A DNA stretch of 64,000 nt from Tilletia caries (lineage: Eukaryota; Basidiomycota; Exobasidiomycetes; Tilletiales; Tilletiaceae). This document shows positions 54,060-64,000 of this stretch, in pieces. The notes beneath the pieces are model-generated. The model made no database searches, was not told the origin of the DNA, and was given only the letters and a program-made list of their open reading frames with translations. A program made the translations under genes and the position numbers. Within the stretch, counting starts at the first letter, position 1. The number at the start of each line of letters is the position of its first letter. The DNA lies in the NCBI GenBank assembly GCA_032718865.1, contig JALUTQ010000018.1, forward strand, positions 558,001 through 622,000, read 5' to 3'.

Positions 54060-56234
54060 CTAGGCAGGTGACGTCCGTCGAGGAGGTTCGCTGTGGGTCC
54101 AGTTCTCTTGTCCGATCTTGAGCTTGATATCGAAAACGCCATGCTTGTACAAGCCGATAGGCCTCCGCTTCGTCGGCCATACCTCATGTCTCGCAAGTTC
54201 CTCAGATAGGCGCTTTCTTTGTTCAGTCGTCAACGCAGCAGAAGTCGCAACATCAGGTTTTGTCTCTGAACTCGGGATGTCGACTTCAAGCTCTTCGATG
54301 ATCGTGTCGTCTGTCTGACTTAGGCCCGACAAGTCAACCGTTGCTTGTCCTCGCGATTCATTCTGTATGTCGTGGATAGTGTCGAGGTCAGCCTTCGAGA
54401 TTGTAAGACTGTCCTTGCTCGACTTACCAGCACCTGTACCTCCTTCCGGAAACAACATGTTCGCCCGTTGAAGAGTCCCTCTCTTGAATTCGACCGTCCA
54501 GCTCGTGGGATCACAAAGCATCCCCAAGTTCTTGATGTTGTCGACTCCCAACAACCAACCATCCGAGCACCGATCGACCACGTGAAATTCGCACATCTCC
54601 GTGCGGTCTCCACCCTCGCATTCGAAGACAATAGGCAACATGATGACCGCCTTCGTCCGCTGGGGCAGTCCGTCGTCGAACGCGTGCAACTCGATTGGCT
54701 GTGGTGGGTGCCAAATAGCGTTGGGAGCAATCTTGCGAGCCGCTTGCGTCGAGATCAGACTGATTTTCGATCCCGAGTCGACGAGGAGTTCGTAAGGGGT
54801 GAGGCAATAGACGTCGTTGCTTCGATTCAGCCAAACTGCCAGCTTGTATGCAGAGGCTGATTCATGAAGACGACCCGGTCCGTCGGCCTGTGTGCTCCGA
54901 AGGCGTCGGACAACGGTCCGAACGCGTATTGCCTTGACATCGTATCGAGGGTCTTCGGAGGACGAATCCCCTGATCGTGTCCCTACCTCCTTGATGTCCT
55001 CTCCTTCGTCGAATCGGACTTGCTTCTGCACCTCTCCATCAGAAGACAAATCCTCCTCACTCGACTCCTGTCTTCCAGCCAACACCCTCGCTACGAACTC
55101 CTTCTCCACACGCCGTGCGATTTTAGCCTGCTCCGGGTGTGACTTGCAATCAGCCGCCGCATGACCTGGCTTGTGGCAAAGAAAGCAGGAACCCGTCTCG
55201 CGGTCTTTTCGACGTTGCTGACGCTCGGTGTCGGACAGCTGGGAAGTCGACCGTTGGCCCGAACGTCTTGGTGGGGTTTGCGGTCTGAATGATGTCGTGG
55301 CCGACGAAGAAGCCCCGACTGACCGTGGAAGATTGGCTGATCTTCGTCGCGGACGGCTCTCCTTCTCTCCCGGGCTATCCTCAGGAAAGTCCGACCCATA
55401 TCGAGATGGGTAAAGCGAACCCCGCAGCACCCCCTCTCGACGAACCATATTCTGGACGTAGTCCTGCCAGGTTGGCGAGTTCTCGAGCGTATCCAACGTT
55501 CGCTCTTGCCAGTCCGGAGGAAGTCCATCGTGGACGATCTCGAGCAGATCCCCGACGGATCGATGCTGGAGTATCTCCGGCACGGAGAACCGAGGAACCT
55601 CTCCTCGGAGATGTGATCGGCTGACCATTCTTGCCACTCCTTGTTCCCCAACCAGCCAGTACTTGTCGTACAGGTATTGAGACAAGGTTTCCTTCTCCGG
55701 CTTGAATCGACGCGCCTCAAGTCGCTTCGACACGACGTTCGGATTTCCGGTCCATCGTCGGAAGAATGTCTCCCGCCACTCGTCCCAGTTCATGGGTCGA
55801 GGCCAGACCGTATCCCACCAATCATTTGCCTCCCCTTCGAAGCAACCGTGGAGGATTGAGATGATCGCCGCATCGGTGTAAACTCCTCCCTCTCGGAAGT
55901 GTTCGAGTCGAACCCAGAAAGCCAGAGCGCGACGACGCTTGGGATCGAACTTGCCAATATCGGTGGCTCTTGGGACCTTTTGGGTTGAGAAGCCTTGTTG
56001 ATTTGGCCGATCGATCCTCCAATCATCCCTGTGCGGGCCGCCACCATCACCGTCGCCTCCTCCGTCGCCTCCTCCAGGTCCGTTGCCGCCACCACCTGGT
56101 TCACCACCCGGTCCTCTCCCTCCATCTCCGTCTCCACCGCGCCCCCCACCACTGGGCACTGGGTTCTCCACCACCAGGTCCTCCGTCATCCTGGTCCCGC
56201 TGCTTGCCTCTTTGTCGCTCGCTCGGTTGTCCAT
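54060..56234 (-). CDS. chromovirus gag (capsid, zinc knuckle) and aspartic protease
   Basis: 724 residues in one frame. Gly/Pro-rich start, then a retrotransposon gag domain (ALAFWVRLEHFREGG, then GEANDWWDTVWPRPMNWDEW, then ETFFRRW). A CCHC knuckle follows (CFLCHKPGHAAADC, about residue 355), an acidic spacer and a protease with ELLVDSGSKISLIST (catalytic DSG, about residue 500). Gag forms the particle and the protease cleaves the polyprotein. The frame ends with TAG at 54060-54062 directly before RT. This could be a mutation or, less likely, a read-through signal. Confidence 0.88.
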   Translation of the reverse strand: MDNRASDKEASSGTRMTEDLVVENPVPSGGGRGGDGDGGRGPGGEPGGGGNGPGGGDGGGDGDGGGPHRDDWRIDRPNQQGFSTQKVPRATDIGKFDPKRRRALAFWVRLEHFREGGVYTDAAIISILHGCFEGEANDWWDTVWPRPMNWDEWRETFFRRWTGNPNVVSKRLEARRFKPEKETLSQYLYDKYWLVGEQGVARMVSRSHLRGEVPRFSVPEILQHRSVGDLLEIVHDGLPPDWQERTLDTLENSPTWQDYVQNMVRREGVLRGSLYPSRYGSDFPEDSPGEKESRPRRRSANLPRSVGASSSATTSFRPQTPPRRSGQRSTSQLSDTERQQRRKDRETGSCFLCHKPGHAAADCKSHPEQAKIARRVEKEFVARVLAGRQESSEEDLSSDGEVQKQVRFDEGEDIKEVGTRSGDSSSEDPRYDVKAIRVRTVVRRLRSTQADGPGRLHESASAYKLAVWLNRSNDVYCLTPYELLVDSGSKISLISTQAARKIAPNAIWHPPQPIELHAFDDGLPQRTKAVIMLPIVFECEGGDRTEMCEFHVVDRCSDGWLLGVDNIKNLGMLCDPTSWTVEFKRGTLQRANMLFPEGGTGAGKSSKDSLTISKADLDTIHDIQNESRGQATVDLSGLSQTDDTIIEELEVDIPSSETKPDVATSAALTTEQRKRLSEELARHEVWPTKRRPIGLYKHGVFDIKLKIGQENWTHSEPPRRTSPA

Positions 56235-57063
56235 ATGTAGGACGGTCCGGAGTCGACATCGTCACGGCAGACAAGCCCGATGGTCTTGAAGTGCGCATGT
56301 AAGGTTGGACTCCGGAGCGTTGAGTGGGAAGCTGCGGTGTCTGGTACTGAGGGAAGTGCATGCCGTAAGGAGTAGTCGGCGGCTGTTGCTGAGGTCGAGG
56401 AAAGATCATCGTCTCGATCGGTGACTGCGCCGCGAATTGCTGTGAGGGAGTCATGCCGAGAGGAAATCCAAGACTAGATCTCGGAACGTCTTGCACTTGA
56501 CCTCGTTGTTGGATGACCGTGGAGTCCGAGCTCGGCTGAGAGAGTTGTCGACCCTGGCCGAGTCGAAGCTGCTGCAGCTCTTGCTCGAGTGATTGGTTCT
56601 TAGACTCCAAGTCTCCGATCCTTTTTGCACTCGAGGCTGACGTCGAACCTCGCGCCCTTGTCGACGTCGTTTGGTCGGACTCGCCGGAACTTGAGGACTG
56701 TCGAGATCCAGAAGGGTTGAGTTCCTTCTCTAGTTGATGGATCGTTCGACGTCGCTCTCGTCGCTCCTTGTCCTTCCGTTTTTGGTCCTCCTTGATCTTG
56801 AGCAGGGCTTCGATAGCCTCCCTCTGCTTTCGATCCCGCTCCTCGTCCGAAGGAGTTTCCGTTTGCTGCGTCCGAAGTCGGGAGAGCTCTTCAAGTCGCT
56901 CTTCCCGAGTCTTCTGCGCCGGTGTCGACATGACCGATCTGACTGGATGTCCGGTCTGTGGTCGAGGTATTCCAGATGCGCTGGAAGTCGAGGCCCGGCC
57001 CTGCTGGGCCTCCGATGCTGGAACGTTTCCAGCCTTCGCCTTCGTCGTTTGTGTTGTCGCCAT
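56101..57063 (-). CDS. chromovirus first open frame, coiled-coil gag N-part
   Basis: From the ATG at 57063 (the frame is open into the LTR, but this is the first Met inside the element) to 56101, about 320 residues. Charged heptad-like stretches (TREERLEELSRLRTQQTE, then KIKEDQKRKDKERRERRR, and IGDLESKNQSLEQELQQLRL) predict coiled coils. A Gln/Pro-rich tail ends in PYMRTSRPSGLSAV. It overlaps the gag-protease frame by about 130 bp in a +1 relation, so it may be a separate gene, the product of a frameshift, or a split gag. Confidence 0.65.
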   Translation of the reverse strand: MATTQTTKAKAGNVPASEAQQGRASTSSASGIPRPQTGHPVRSVMSTPAQKTREERLEELSRLRTQQTETPSDEERDRKQREAIEALLKIKEDQKRKDKERRERRRTIHQLEKELNPSGSRQSSSSGESDQTTSTRARGSTSASSAKRIGDLESKNQSLEQELQQLRLGQGRQLSQPSSDSTVIQQRGQVQDVPRSSLGFPLGMTPSQQFAAQSPIETMIFPRPQQQPPTTPYGMHFPQYQTPQLPTQRSGVQPYMRTSRPSGLSAVTMSTPDRPTYGQPSERQRGKQRDQDDGGPGGGEPSAQWWGARWRRRWRERTGW

Positions 57064-57187
57064 AACAAGAGCTGCTCTTGAGGCAACCGAAGGCGGAATG
57101 CAAGCAAGCTGTCTGGCGCTTCGCCAGGTCTTGCTGTGTCTGTCCCCTCGTTGTCCCGTGTGCGCTGCGCTGGGACGAGGCGGAGCT

Positions 57188-57453
57188 ACCAAGTGTAACA
57201 AGAAACCGAGTCTGTAAATGAGAATTGGGAAATGTATCTGGATTCAAGTGTGTGTACGTTACAGTCGAAGTCGTGCGCAGCAATGAGACGAGAAATTCCT
57301 CCTTCATGACCGTGGATCTCGCCCCGATCCTCACTAGTAGTACCCATCGACCATCGATCTCGACCTTCCAAGCAGCCCCACCAGATCCCGACCCACCAGA
57401 CCCCAAAGCCCGTACCTAGTTCGCCTGACCCTTCTCAATCCTGTCCGTTACAC
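57188..57453 (-). repeat. chromovirus 5' LTR (intact)
   Basis: 266 bp with ends ACCAAGTGTAAC..CCGTTACAC on the plus strand, followed by target duplicate TCTCG. Supplies the reference for the split 3' LTR. Confidence 0.9.
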
Positions 57454-57498
57454 TCTCGAACGTCTGCTTCGTTCTCGTGCAAAGTGGAGCCTTAATTG

Positions 57499-57554
57499 TT
57501 CCCCAGTCTCTTTAGAGATTGGGGTTACTGGAACCAGTTTTCTTACGGCCGTAA
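57499..57554 (+). repeat. terminal motif, copy B
   Basis: TTCCCCAGTCTCTTTAGAG, a GGGGTTACTGG stretch and TTACGGCCGTAA, aligned with copy A at 6658-6714. Opens the second block of gene fragments. Confidence 0.7.
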
Positions 57555-58159
57555 GCGCCTGAACCAACATCAATAGAAAAGATATTTTCCCTTCCAAGGA
57601 AAGACGTCCCGAAGGTCAGAACGACTAGGGTTCAAATGCTGAACTCTTTCAGGCTGCAAACTTACAGCTCGTCAGGTTGTGTGGTTGATGCTGTGGAAGC
57701 TGTTTCTGACTTTTTCTGCTTATGTAATCACACAAACTTAACTCCGCTCACCAAACACGAACCGAAAGAACGACCCAATCGATCCTCTTTCCCTCCTACA
57801 GCTTTCCTTGCACAACCGCAAAGGATGCAGATACTGTCAAGTGTCAGCATGGCGGACCGGCCGAAGGGTGGCTGCGCCACCCTGAGCGCGCGACCGCGCG
57901 TACTTACTTAATCCTCAGTGGCTATTTTGTGAGCATGCCTTCAGACCTCCCCCTCATCCCAGTTCCCACTCGCCAATCGGCGATCCCACCTGCAGATGGC
58001 CAGAGGCCACCGGCATAGCGAGGCGGACGAAGGGTGGCGGCGCCACCCTGAGTTGCGCGCAGCCATGCGCATTCCGGAAAGCCGAGTTTAGGACCTCTTC
58101 CTTTTACAACCATCACCACCTGATCGAGGTCAAGGACGAGGCCGAGCACGAGGACGAAG
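57555..58159. other. non-coding with two palindromic hairpin repeats
   Basis: Hairpin copies 2 and 3 lie at 57848-57905 (GAAGGGTGGCTGCGCCACCC) and 58015-58075 (GAAGGGTGGCGGCGCCACCC), both with arms related to the copy at 11962-12030. No gene. Confidence 0.6.
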
Positions 58160-59734
58160 TTCCACGGCGGCAGCGCTACCAGCGACTCGAACTATGGAAG
58201 CGTCATAAGTTCCGAGGTGAGGGACGATGCCTTCGAGCGCGGTCGGTACGGCGGCCGAAGAGACACGCACGGCAGTGATGACACGGACGAACATCAGGAA
58301 CTGCTGAGCGCTGACAGATCCTGGCGGAACGTGCTGGGCGGTCGTCGGCAGGACAGCAGCCCATGACCGGCCCCTACGCACGCGGCGACGATCTACAACA
58401 CAGTCACCTACCCCGTCCGCGCCGTAAGCTCCCTTCTCTTCAGCCCACGTTCTCGCTCGCGATCCCCCGTTCGGTCGTCGACCAGTGGGACACCCGCTGT
58501 CGGGGCGAGGGAAAGGATCATGAAGAAGATGACCAAGGCGAACTTGAAGGCTATGGTCACCGAGCCGATCACTGTGCTTCCGGCCGTCGTTCTCGGGTTG
58601 CTACTCAACCTACTTGATGGAGTCAGTTATGGCATGATACCTTCCCGAACAGCAATCCGATCTTTGTTCACTTTGGTACGTACCGAACGTCAGGCAGAGA
58701 TTCATTCGAGCATTTATTGACATTTCTTGCTTCTATGTCAATTACAGGTGGAGACGGCGTCGCCATGTTCATCGTCAGTGAGTTCACGCCAACATCTCCT
58801 CTCACCAGTGGCGAAACACGATGGTTACGCAGAATGCTGACTTTGTGTTCACCCATCTGCTGCACAAACAGCATGCATCATATCGCAACTAATATACTCA
58901 CTCGGCGGGAGTGCCTTCAAGGCGGGAAACGGAAGCATGATGATCGAAGTCGTCCCCTTCTACCACATACTCGTCCGCAAGACCGTCGAAGAGATTGGCG
59001 ACAACGGCGGCCGTGATCGCGACGACATGCATGGCCTTCGCGCTCTCCTCCGTTCTCACCGGCCTCGTCTTCCTCCTCCTCGGTCTCCTCTGTCTATGCT
59101 TCCTCATAGGCTTCTTCCCGCGCCATGTCCTCGTGGGCTTATCGGCGGCGTGGGCATCTTCTTGCTCGAGACTGGCTTTGAGGTGGCCGGTCGATTGCAG
59201 TCGGAGGATGGGTTCCAGTATAACCTTGAGACGCTCAAGTTCTTCTTCTAGAGCCCGCATGAGGTTGCGCTTTGGTCGATCCCGCTCGAGTTGGCCATCT
59301 TGCTCCGCATCATTACGGCCCGGTTCAACCACCCGCTCGTGGTGCATGCGTACTTCGTCATCAGGCCGGCCGTCTTCTTCGCTGTCACCCTTCCCTTCGG
59401 CTTCTCGCTCGCCCGACTCCAGAGCAGTGGGCGGGTATTCGACATCGGCAGAGCAGCCCACGCGCCCTTCTGGCGCTTCTACACCTACTTCGACCTGACG
59501 CAGACGAGCTCGATGGCGCTGGTGGCAACGATGCCGACGCAGTTCGCCCTCGTCTTCTTGAGCGTACTGCACCCGCCGCTCAACATCCCTGCGCTGGCGG
59601 TCAGTGTGGGACAGGATGATGTCAACACGGACCGGGAGTTGACTGCGCATGGATGGTCGAACATCATCGCTGATGCTCATGTGCTGATTCCGGCGCTTTG
59701 CTTCTTCATTGCGGGCAAGTATCTGCAAGCATGA
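58160..59734 (+). pseudogene. SulP-family membrane transporter (fungal vacuolar type), broken
   Basis: Pieces in order: an acidic N-terminal tail (ATSDSNYGSVISSEVRDDAF), then a stop, then ANLKAMVTEPITVLPAVVLG with LLLNLLDGVSYGMI, a frameshift, and FPNSNPIFVHF. An intron follows, then GGDGVAMFIVS, a second intron, and [20 protein letters not shown]. Alternating frames follow ([20 protein letters not shown], then [18 protein letters not shown]), a stop at 59251, and finally [40 protein letters not shown] and AHGWSNII in frame to about 59680. This order matches fungal SulP-type anion/amino-acid transporters with a later STAS region (YGR125W-like), but at least four lesions are present and the C-terminal half is missing. 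Same strand as the fragments in the 12.3-kb block. Confidence 0.7.
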
Positions 59735-62700
59735 GAGGCGGCGAGAGGGGCGGCCGAGGGAGCTGAGGGCCCGGAGATCGTGGCCGGGCTCGTCGAACGT
59801 ATCGCACCCTGACGTAGCGCAATCTTCCGCACGGAAACGATGCTTCACCTTTCTTTTGTCTTTTCGTCTTTCATTCGCTAATATGGAGGGTTTCCCCCAG
59901 TGACCTCTGCGCTCGATGCATACACTGCTGCGCAATACTAATTCATCCACTTCGCACTGTCAAGAACCACGGACCAGCATTCACTTCCTCTAGATCTTTC
60001 CCCGTGCATTTCCATGGCGAGGTCTTTTCAGGTGACCGAGCATCTCCAAGCTGAACATCTCTCGCCCCTCGCCTGTTCTACTCTGCTTCCCTGACCCTGT
60101 CCTTTGATTCCCGCAGCTTCTGAACAGACCCGCTCCCCTCCCGGATCGCCCTCGTCGTCTTCTCTGGCCGTGGATGCGTTCGAAGGCTAGACCGGCGTCG
60201 GCAACATCGAGCACTGGTGACCTCAAGGAGCTGCTCGCCTTCACCTTCAGTCGCGTCGCCGGCTACGACGGGCTCTTGGAACCAAGTGCGAGCACGGCGT
60301 TGGTCTCGTGCTGTCGCTGCTGCCCTCGTCTGGGCAACCTGTGACGAAGGAGGAGAGGATGACGGGATATGAAGTGAAATAGGGAGGAGCGGAAAGCGGT
60401 GAGTGTGCCTCCTCTTCCCTTGTGGAAACGAGAGACTGTCAACATATGACTTACACCTCCTTGCCCTTCTGCAGAAGCTGGTTCAGATGCAGAGGATCGT
60501 ATACGGCCATCATGCGAACAGCGAAACGGGAGTATCCTGTTCGGGACGACGTCTTGCGGCGGGCGAACACCAGGCTCAGGACCGGCGAAAGAGCGAACCA
60601 AGGGCTTGACGGACGGCGAGGAGTAGCAGCAACAACGGCTCGCGCGCTTCATCTCGGGCCTCGGCGTCAAAGTCAATCGAGGACATGCATGAGTAGCGTC
60701 GTCATCTTGCCCTGCTTTCCATCAAGATTGTGCTAGAGGTGAGTCTTTTGTCACGCAAATCATCTTTCGCAACGTACGTTTGCTGACAATTGTTCTCGAT
60801 TCACTCCAATGGATCTTCAATAAGCACATTCGTGCGTATCTTCTGGCTAGTTTATTTTCTCCCTAAGAGCCCCCGACTGACTTCTTTCACGCGTATACAA
60901 TCGGCCGCAGCTCGCTACCAGAACCATGTTCGTCGCCAGAAGGTCAGCGTCCTCAGTCCTGTGTCACTGCTGTGGGCTCCGATCCTGCTCAAGTCCCCTG
61001 TCCCACATTAATGGCGACACGATCACCGAGGATAGTATACGCTCCAACGTTCCCGTCCTTCTTGGCTGTGACTTGTGCGTTGTGAGTAGTTACGCCCGGA
61101 AGTTACCCATCATGCTCCCCTTTCTATTCACTCCTTTCAGGGAATCAGGTATAGGCCTTGTACACCCTCACTATTGCAGCTGACAAACAGGATGAGTCTC
61201 TGTGTCACCCTACAGGCCTACATGTACACACTCAGAATTCAGTGTCGTCGCGATTGCTAAACGCTCGGCCCGTCGTGACTAGCTGAAGGTCCGTCCTCTT
61301 CGAGCTTTATGCTTTTAAGTATACCGACATGCTCACACGACACACGGACCTCATACTTTCTCTTCCTTCGTCAGTTATATCCCACAGCACGCGCCCGGCG
61401 CAAGTCTTGAGATGTCGGGAATGCCTGTTTTAGGGCCGTCAACCTGGCATGCTCGGTCAGAAGGGCCACCCGGGTTTCTTTCGCCCGCGTGAATGTTGCC
61501 ACTGACAAGCTTCATATCTCCTTCTCTACTCATCCACCGCGGTATGATATATCTTTCTTTATCTTCCACAGCCAAGCTTCTCGTTTACTCACATTATTTA
61601 TGGGACCTTCCTCACCCGCTTGGGATGTACTTTCCCCACTGACCGCCTCTGTCTTTGTTCACCAGTCATCACTACAGAGCAGCCTACACATCTGGATACT
61701 GGATCCTGGCGCAATTTCTTAGCAGGCCACTCCCCGCATCTACGCGAGCTGCGAAGATCATTCTTTCCGTCCTTCGGAAGCGCGTCGTGATGATGCTGCG
61801 GAGAAGGGCATGAATGAGATCGCCCGCCTTCCGTGAGTGCTACACTTACGGCATGCATAGCGCGCCGCAGGATCATGTACTGACTGTCAGAGTTCGTCGG
61901 TCAGCCCTGCTACCCAGCCTGAACCTCTTGTTGTCCCTCTTCGAGAAGGCCACGTCGTTTCACTTGAACGACCCGCAGAGACCAGATCTCAGCTGCGGTC
62001 GATCTCACACCTCAAGGCTCAAGTTCTGCTCCGAAGGTGTCTTCCTCCGCTGGTTCTCGCTCCGCAGTTCTTCACTTCTGTCCTTATCTTTGAACCTGAC
62101 ACTGACTACCCTCCTCGTTTCAGCGTGTGCATATGAAGAAACTACCGCAAATATGACTTATCTCCCTCCACCTTCCGCTACAACAGCTGCATGTGCGACT
62201 ATCTCAAGGCTACCCACACCGAGATTGTTTCCTCCGCCTGCGTATCATCCTCGCTGCCCAGCTCGTCTCTCTGCTCTCATCGCCCCACCAATGCCCTCAG
62301 CTTCCGGAACAATGATACTATCGATGTCGCTGGCGCTTCGGCCTCCGCCAATCGCCAACCCCTTCAGTCGTGGTTCGACCACTGATATCGATCCAGAACA
62401 GTGACCTCAGGGATGCCAAGAGTGCTTCGTTCAACTCAGTTTTCCTCAATCATGGAAACACGACGGTCACGAATACAGAGACTTGCTCAACCTCAAAGAC
62501 CTTGCGGTCACCATTTGCTTCTCTTCTCCTCCACAGCTCCCGTCCTGCCATTGTTCACGCTTTCATTTTTCTACTTGCTCACCCTTCGGTCTGCAACTTC
62601 TCTCTCTCTTTTTCCTCTTTTTTTCCGACTGCCTAACAACATAGACGCGCTCTCTAAATCTCTCTCTCTAGTTACGTCGAAGGACAAAAAGTAAGCACCC

Positions 62701-64000
62701 GGAACGTTCCATCGGCGGTCCTGCCCTCTATCCCATCAACAGAGCTGATGCGAGATCTCCTGATTCTGCAGTGAATCTCACATTGGGTCTCAACTCCCAG
62801 CAGATCGACGGTTCAAGTTGCCGAGTATGCTCTCTGGAAGGGTTTGTCCATGGTACTTTGTCATTTGACTTTCGTACCTCATCATCTTACACTCCCTTCT
62901 TCACTCTTCCAGGGGATTCCTGTCCGGTTTCATTCCACCTCGGACGAGTGACGACCGTGGAGCAGTGTATATTCGTTGACCCGCCTTTCTTTGCCTACGT
63001 TAACTCCCCATGACTTTAACAGTTAGCTCATGAACAGGGATATTATACTTCGACATCCTAGTCGTGGGCTCAGCCGCCGTAACAACACAGCTCTCGTGCT
63101 GAGCGGCAGTACGACAAGGACAAACCATAACGATAGTACCTTCTCTGCCTACAGAAGAAGTCACCGACTACAGTCTTCATGATGTCCACTTATTTTACAC
63201 AGTGACTTCTGATCGCTTGCCAAGGAGGAAGCCCTCTCCGGCGAAGAGGAAGCACAGGTCCCATCACCGGGTGAGTACTATTCCTCTTTCCTAGATCATA
63301 CTTGCCTCATCTTTGATTTGATTGTCATGAGTCATGACTCATGATTTCTTCCTCTGCCTTTTTAAATCTACATACACCCTAACACTCTCCGATGCGGTCA
63401 TCGCCGCCGTGCTCAGTCTCGTTTTCCCCTGTTTTCTTCTCATTCTCCGAGCGACAGATTGTTCAATTCCGTCCTTCTCGACTCCATATGCCGTCACCCG
63501 TCGCCATGTCGTCTGCTGCCCGAGACTTTCAACTCCTGCTTCTGCCATCTGGAAGGTGAGTAGACCCTGCCATTCGCGTTCTGACTCTTGGTCATCGTCA
63601 TGTATCTTTGGCCATCACTAGCGTACTGCAACACGATTGACTTCCTCACTTTCTCTCCTCTCGCTCATCACTTCTTCGCTCCTTTCCACTTCCTCCTCCT
63701 GTTCCCTTCGCAGAGTCCAGCAGAACTGCGTTCGTCTCAGCGAGCTCGCAAACGGAGCGAATCAGGCTGCACAACTTTGCCCTCCTCGCCATGCGACCAT
63801 CTTTTCCGACGAACGAGGATCGTCTTTGACGCACTGGCCCTCCTGAGACAAACAACTCCACGACACGAAAGCAGCGACACAGCTGAAGGCAGCTGGCAGC
63901 AGCAGCAGCGGTACTCAGCTGCGGACCATCCCTCGATACATTGATGTCGAAAGGCAAGCGGCAACGGTCCGGGGCCATCGACAGCGGCGATATGCACACT
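59735..64000 (+). other. exon-like fragments, unassigned
   Basis: Several short stretches look like plus-strand exons with splice borders: about 60290-60380 (TKCEHGVGLVLSLLPSSGQP), 60478-60610 after an intron, 60905-61075 (GDTITEDSIRSNVPVLLGCD), 62770-63010 and 63150-63280. No domain can be named and frames do not link up over distance. The pattern (plus-strand, with introns, incomplete) is like the fragments at 7565-10595. Confidence 0.4.

Larger units (their letters stand above)
45613..57453 (-). mobile_element. chromovirus (Gypsy/Ty3 with chromodomain), 3' LTR interrupted by a Crypton
   Basis: The 5' LTR (minus orientation) is 57188-57453, 266 bp. The 3' LTR is 45613-45682 plus 50276-50471, also 266 bp after removing the insert. 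One base differs in the second part. TCTCG is repeated at 45608-45612 and 57454-57458. The primer-binding site reads TGGTAGCTCCGCCTCG just inside the 5' LTR. A purine tract TGGGGGCGG lies at the 3' LTR. Genes in order: coiled-coil gag N-part, gag-protease, RT, RNase H, integrase with chromodomain. Near-identical LTRs mean a recent insertion, yet several coding lesions are present. Confidence 0.93.

Noticed and set aside
1..64000. CRISPR arrays, bacterial operons, rRNA genes
   Set aside because: No spaced direct repeats of CRISPR type and no rRNA-like stretches; gene structure is eukaryotic.

Overview
The window reads as nuclear DNA of a filamentous or dimorphic fungus, most likely a basidiomycete. 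Introns are short (about 50-100 bp) with GT..AG ends. Single-copy eukaryotic genes are present (V-ATPase subunit e, cytochrome bc1 subunit 9, an eIF4E-family protein, a type-B carboxylesterase). The mobile DNA is eukaryotic: PIF/Harbinger, hAT-like and Mutator-like elements, Cryptons with a GCR1_C domain, a chromovirus and other LTR elements. No species can be named from sequence alone.

Layout. 1-790: 5' part of a very acidic nucleolar-type gene running off the left edge. 966-4879: Harbinger-1, with TTA target duplications and Myb/SANT and DDE genes. 4894-5312: a hAT-like miniature element. 6535-21127: an LTR retrotransposon flanked by ACTGC on both sides. Its internal region holds no gag or pol but an almost intronless copy of a fatty-acid 2-hydroxylase (SCS7-like) gene. 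Its 5' LTR is split by a 12.3-kb insert (6659-18946) that carries same-strand fragments of a potassium channel, an acyl-CoA oxidase and a malate dehydrogenase. That insert also holds a solo LTR and a second Harbinger element (12526-16912) whose right half has been tandemly duplicated.

21190-25905: a 5'-truncated Gypsy-type pol, interrupted by a hAT-like element (21605-22735) that is itself interrupted by a 356-bp miniature LTR element (21896-22251). 26674-27316: a Mutator-like miniature element. 27743-31452: a decayed Crypton. 31453-34974: mostly non-coding, with a miniature element and a tRNA-like sequence. 34975-45252 is the host-gene island: carboxylesterase, a Tse2-like ADP-ribosyltransferase-domain protein, eIF4E, VMA9 and QCR9. 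45613-57453: a chromovirus on the minus strand, with a second, largely intact Crypton (45683-50275) inserted into its 3' LTR. 57499 onward: another block of gene fragments (a SulP-type transporter and unassigned exon-like pieces). It opens with the same terminal motif as the 12.3-kb insert.

The most notable result is this nesting. Three nesting layers are supported by rejoined target sequence, matching LTR halves or a restored reading frame. Two blocks of shuffled host-gene fragments share a terminal motif, which suggests an undescribed gene-fragment-carrying element, possibly Helitron/Helentron-like. Several broken frames fall exactly on homopolymer runs, so assembly error must be separated from true decay.
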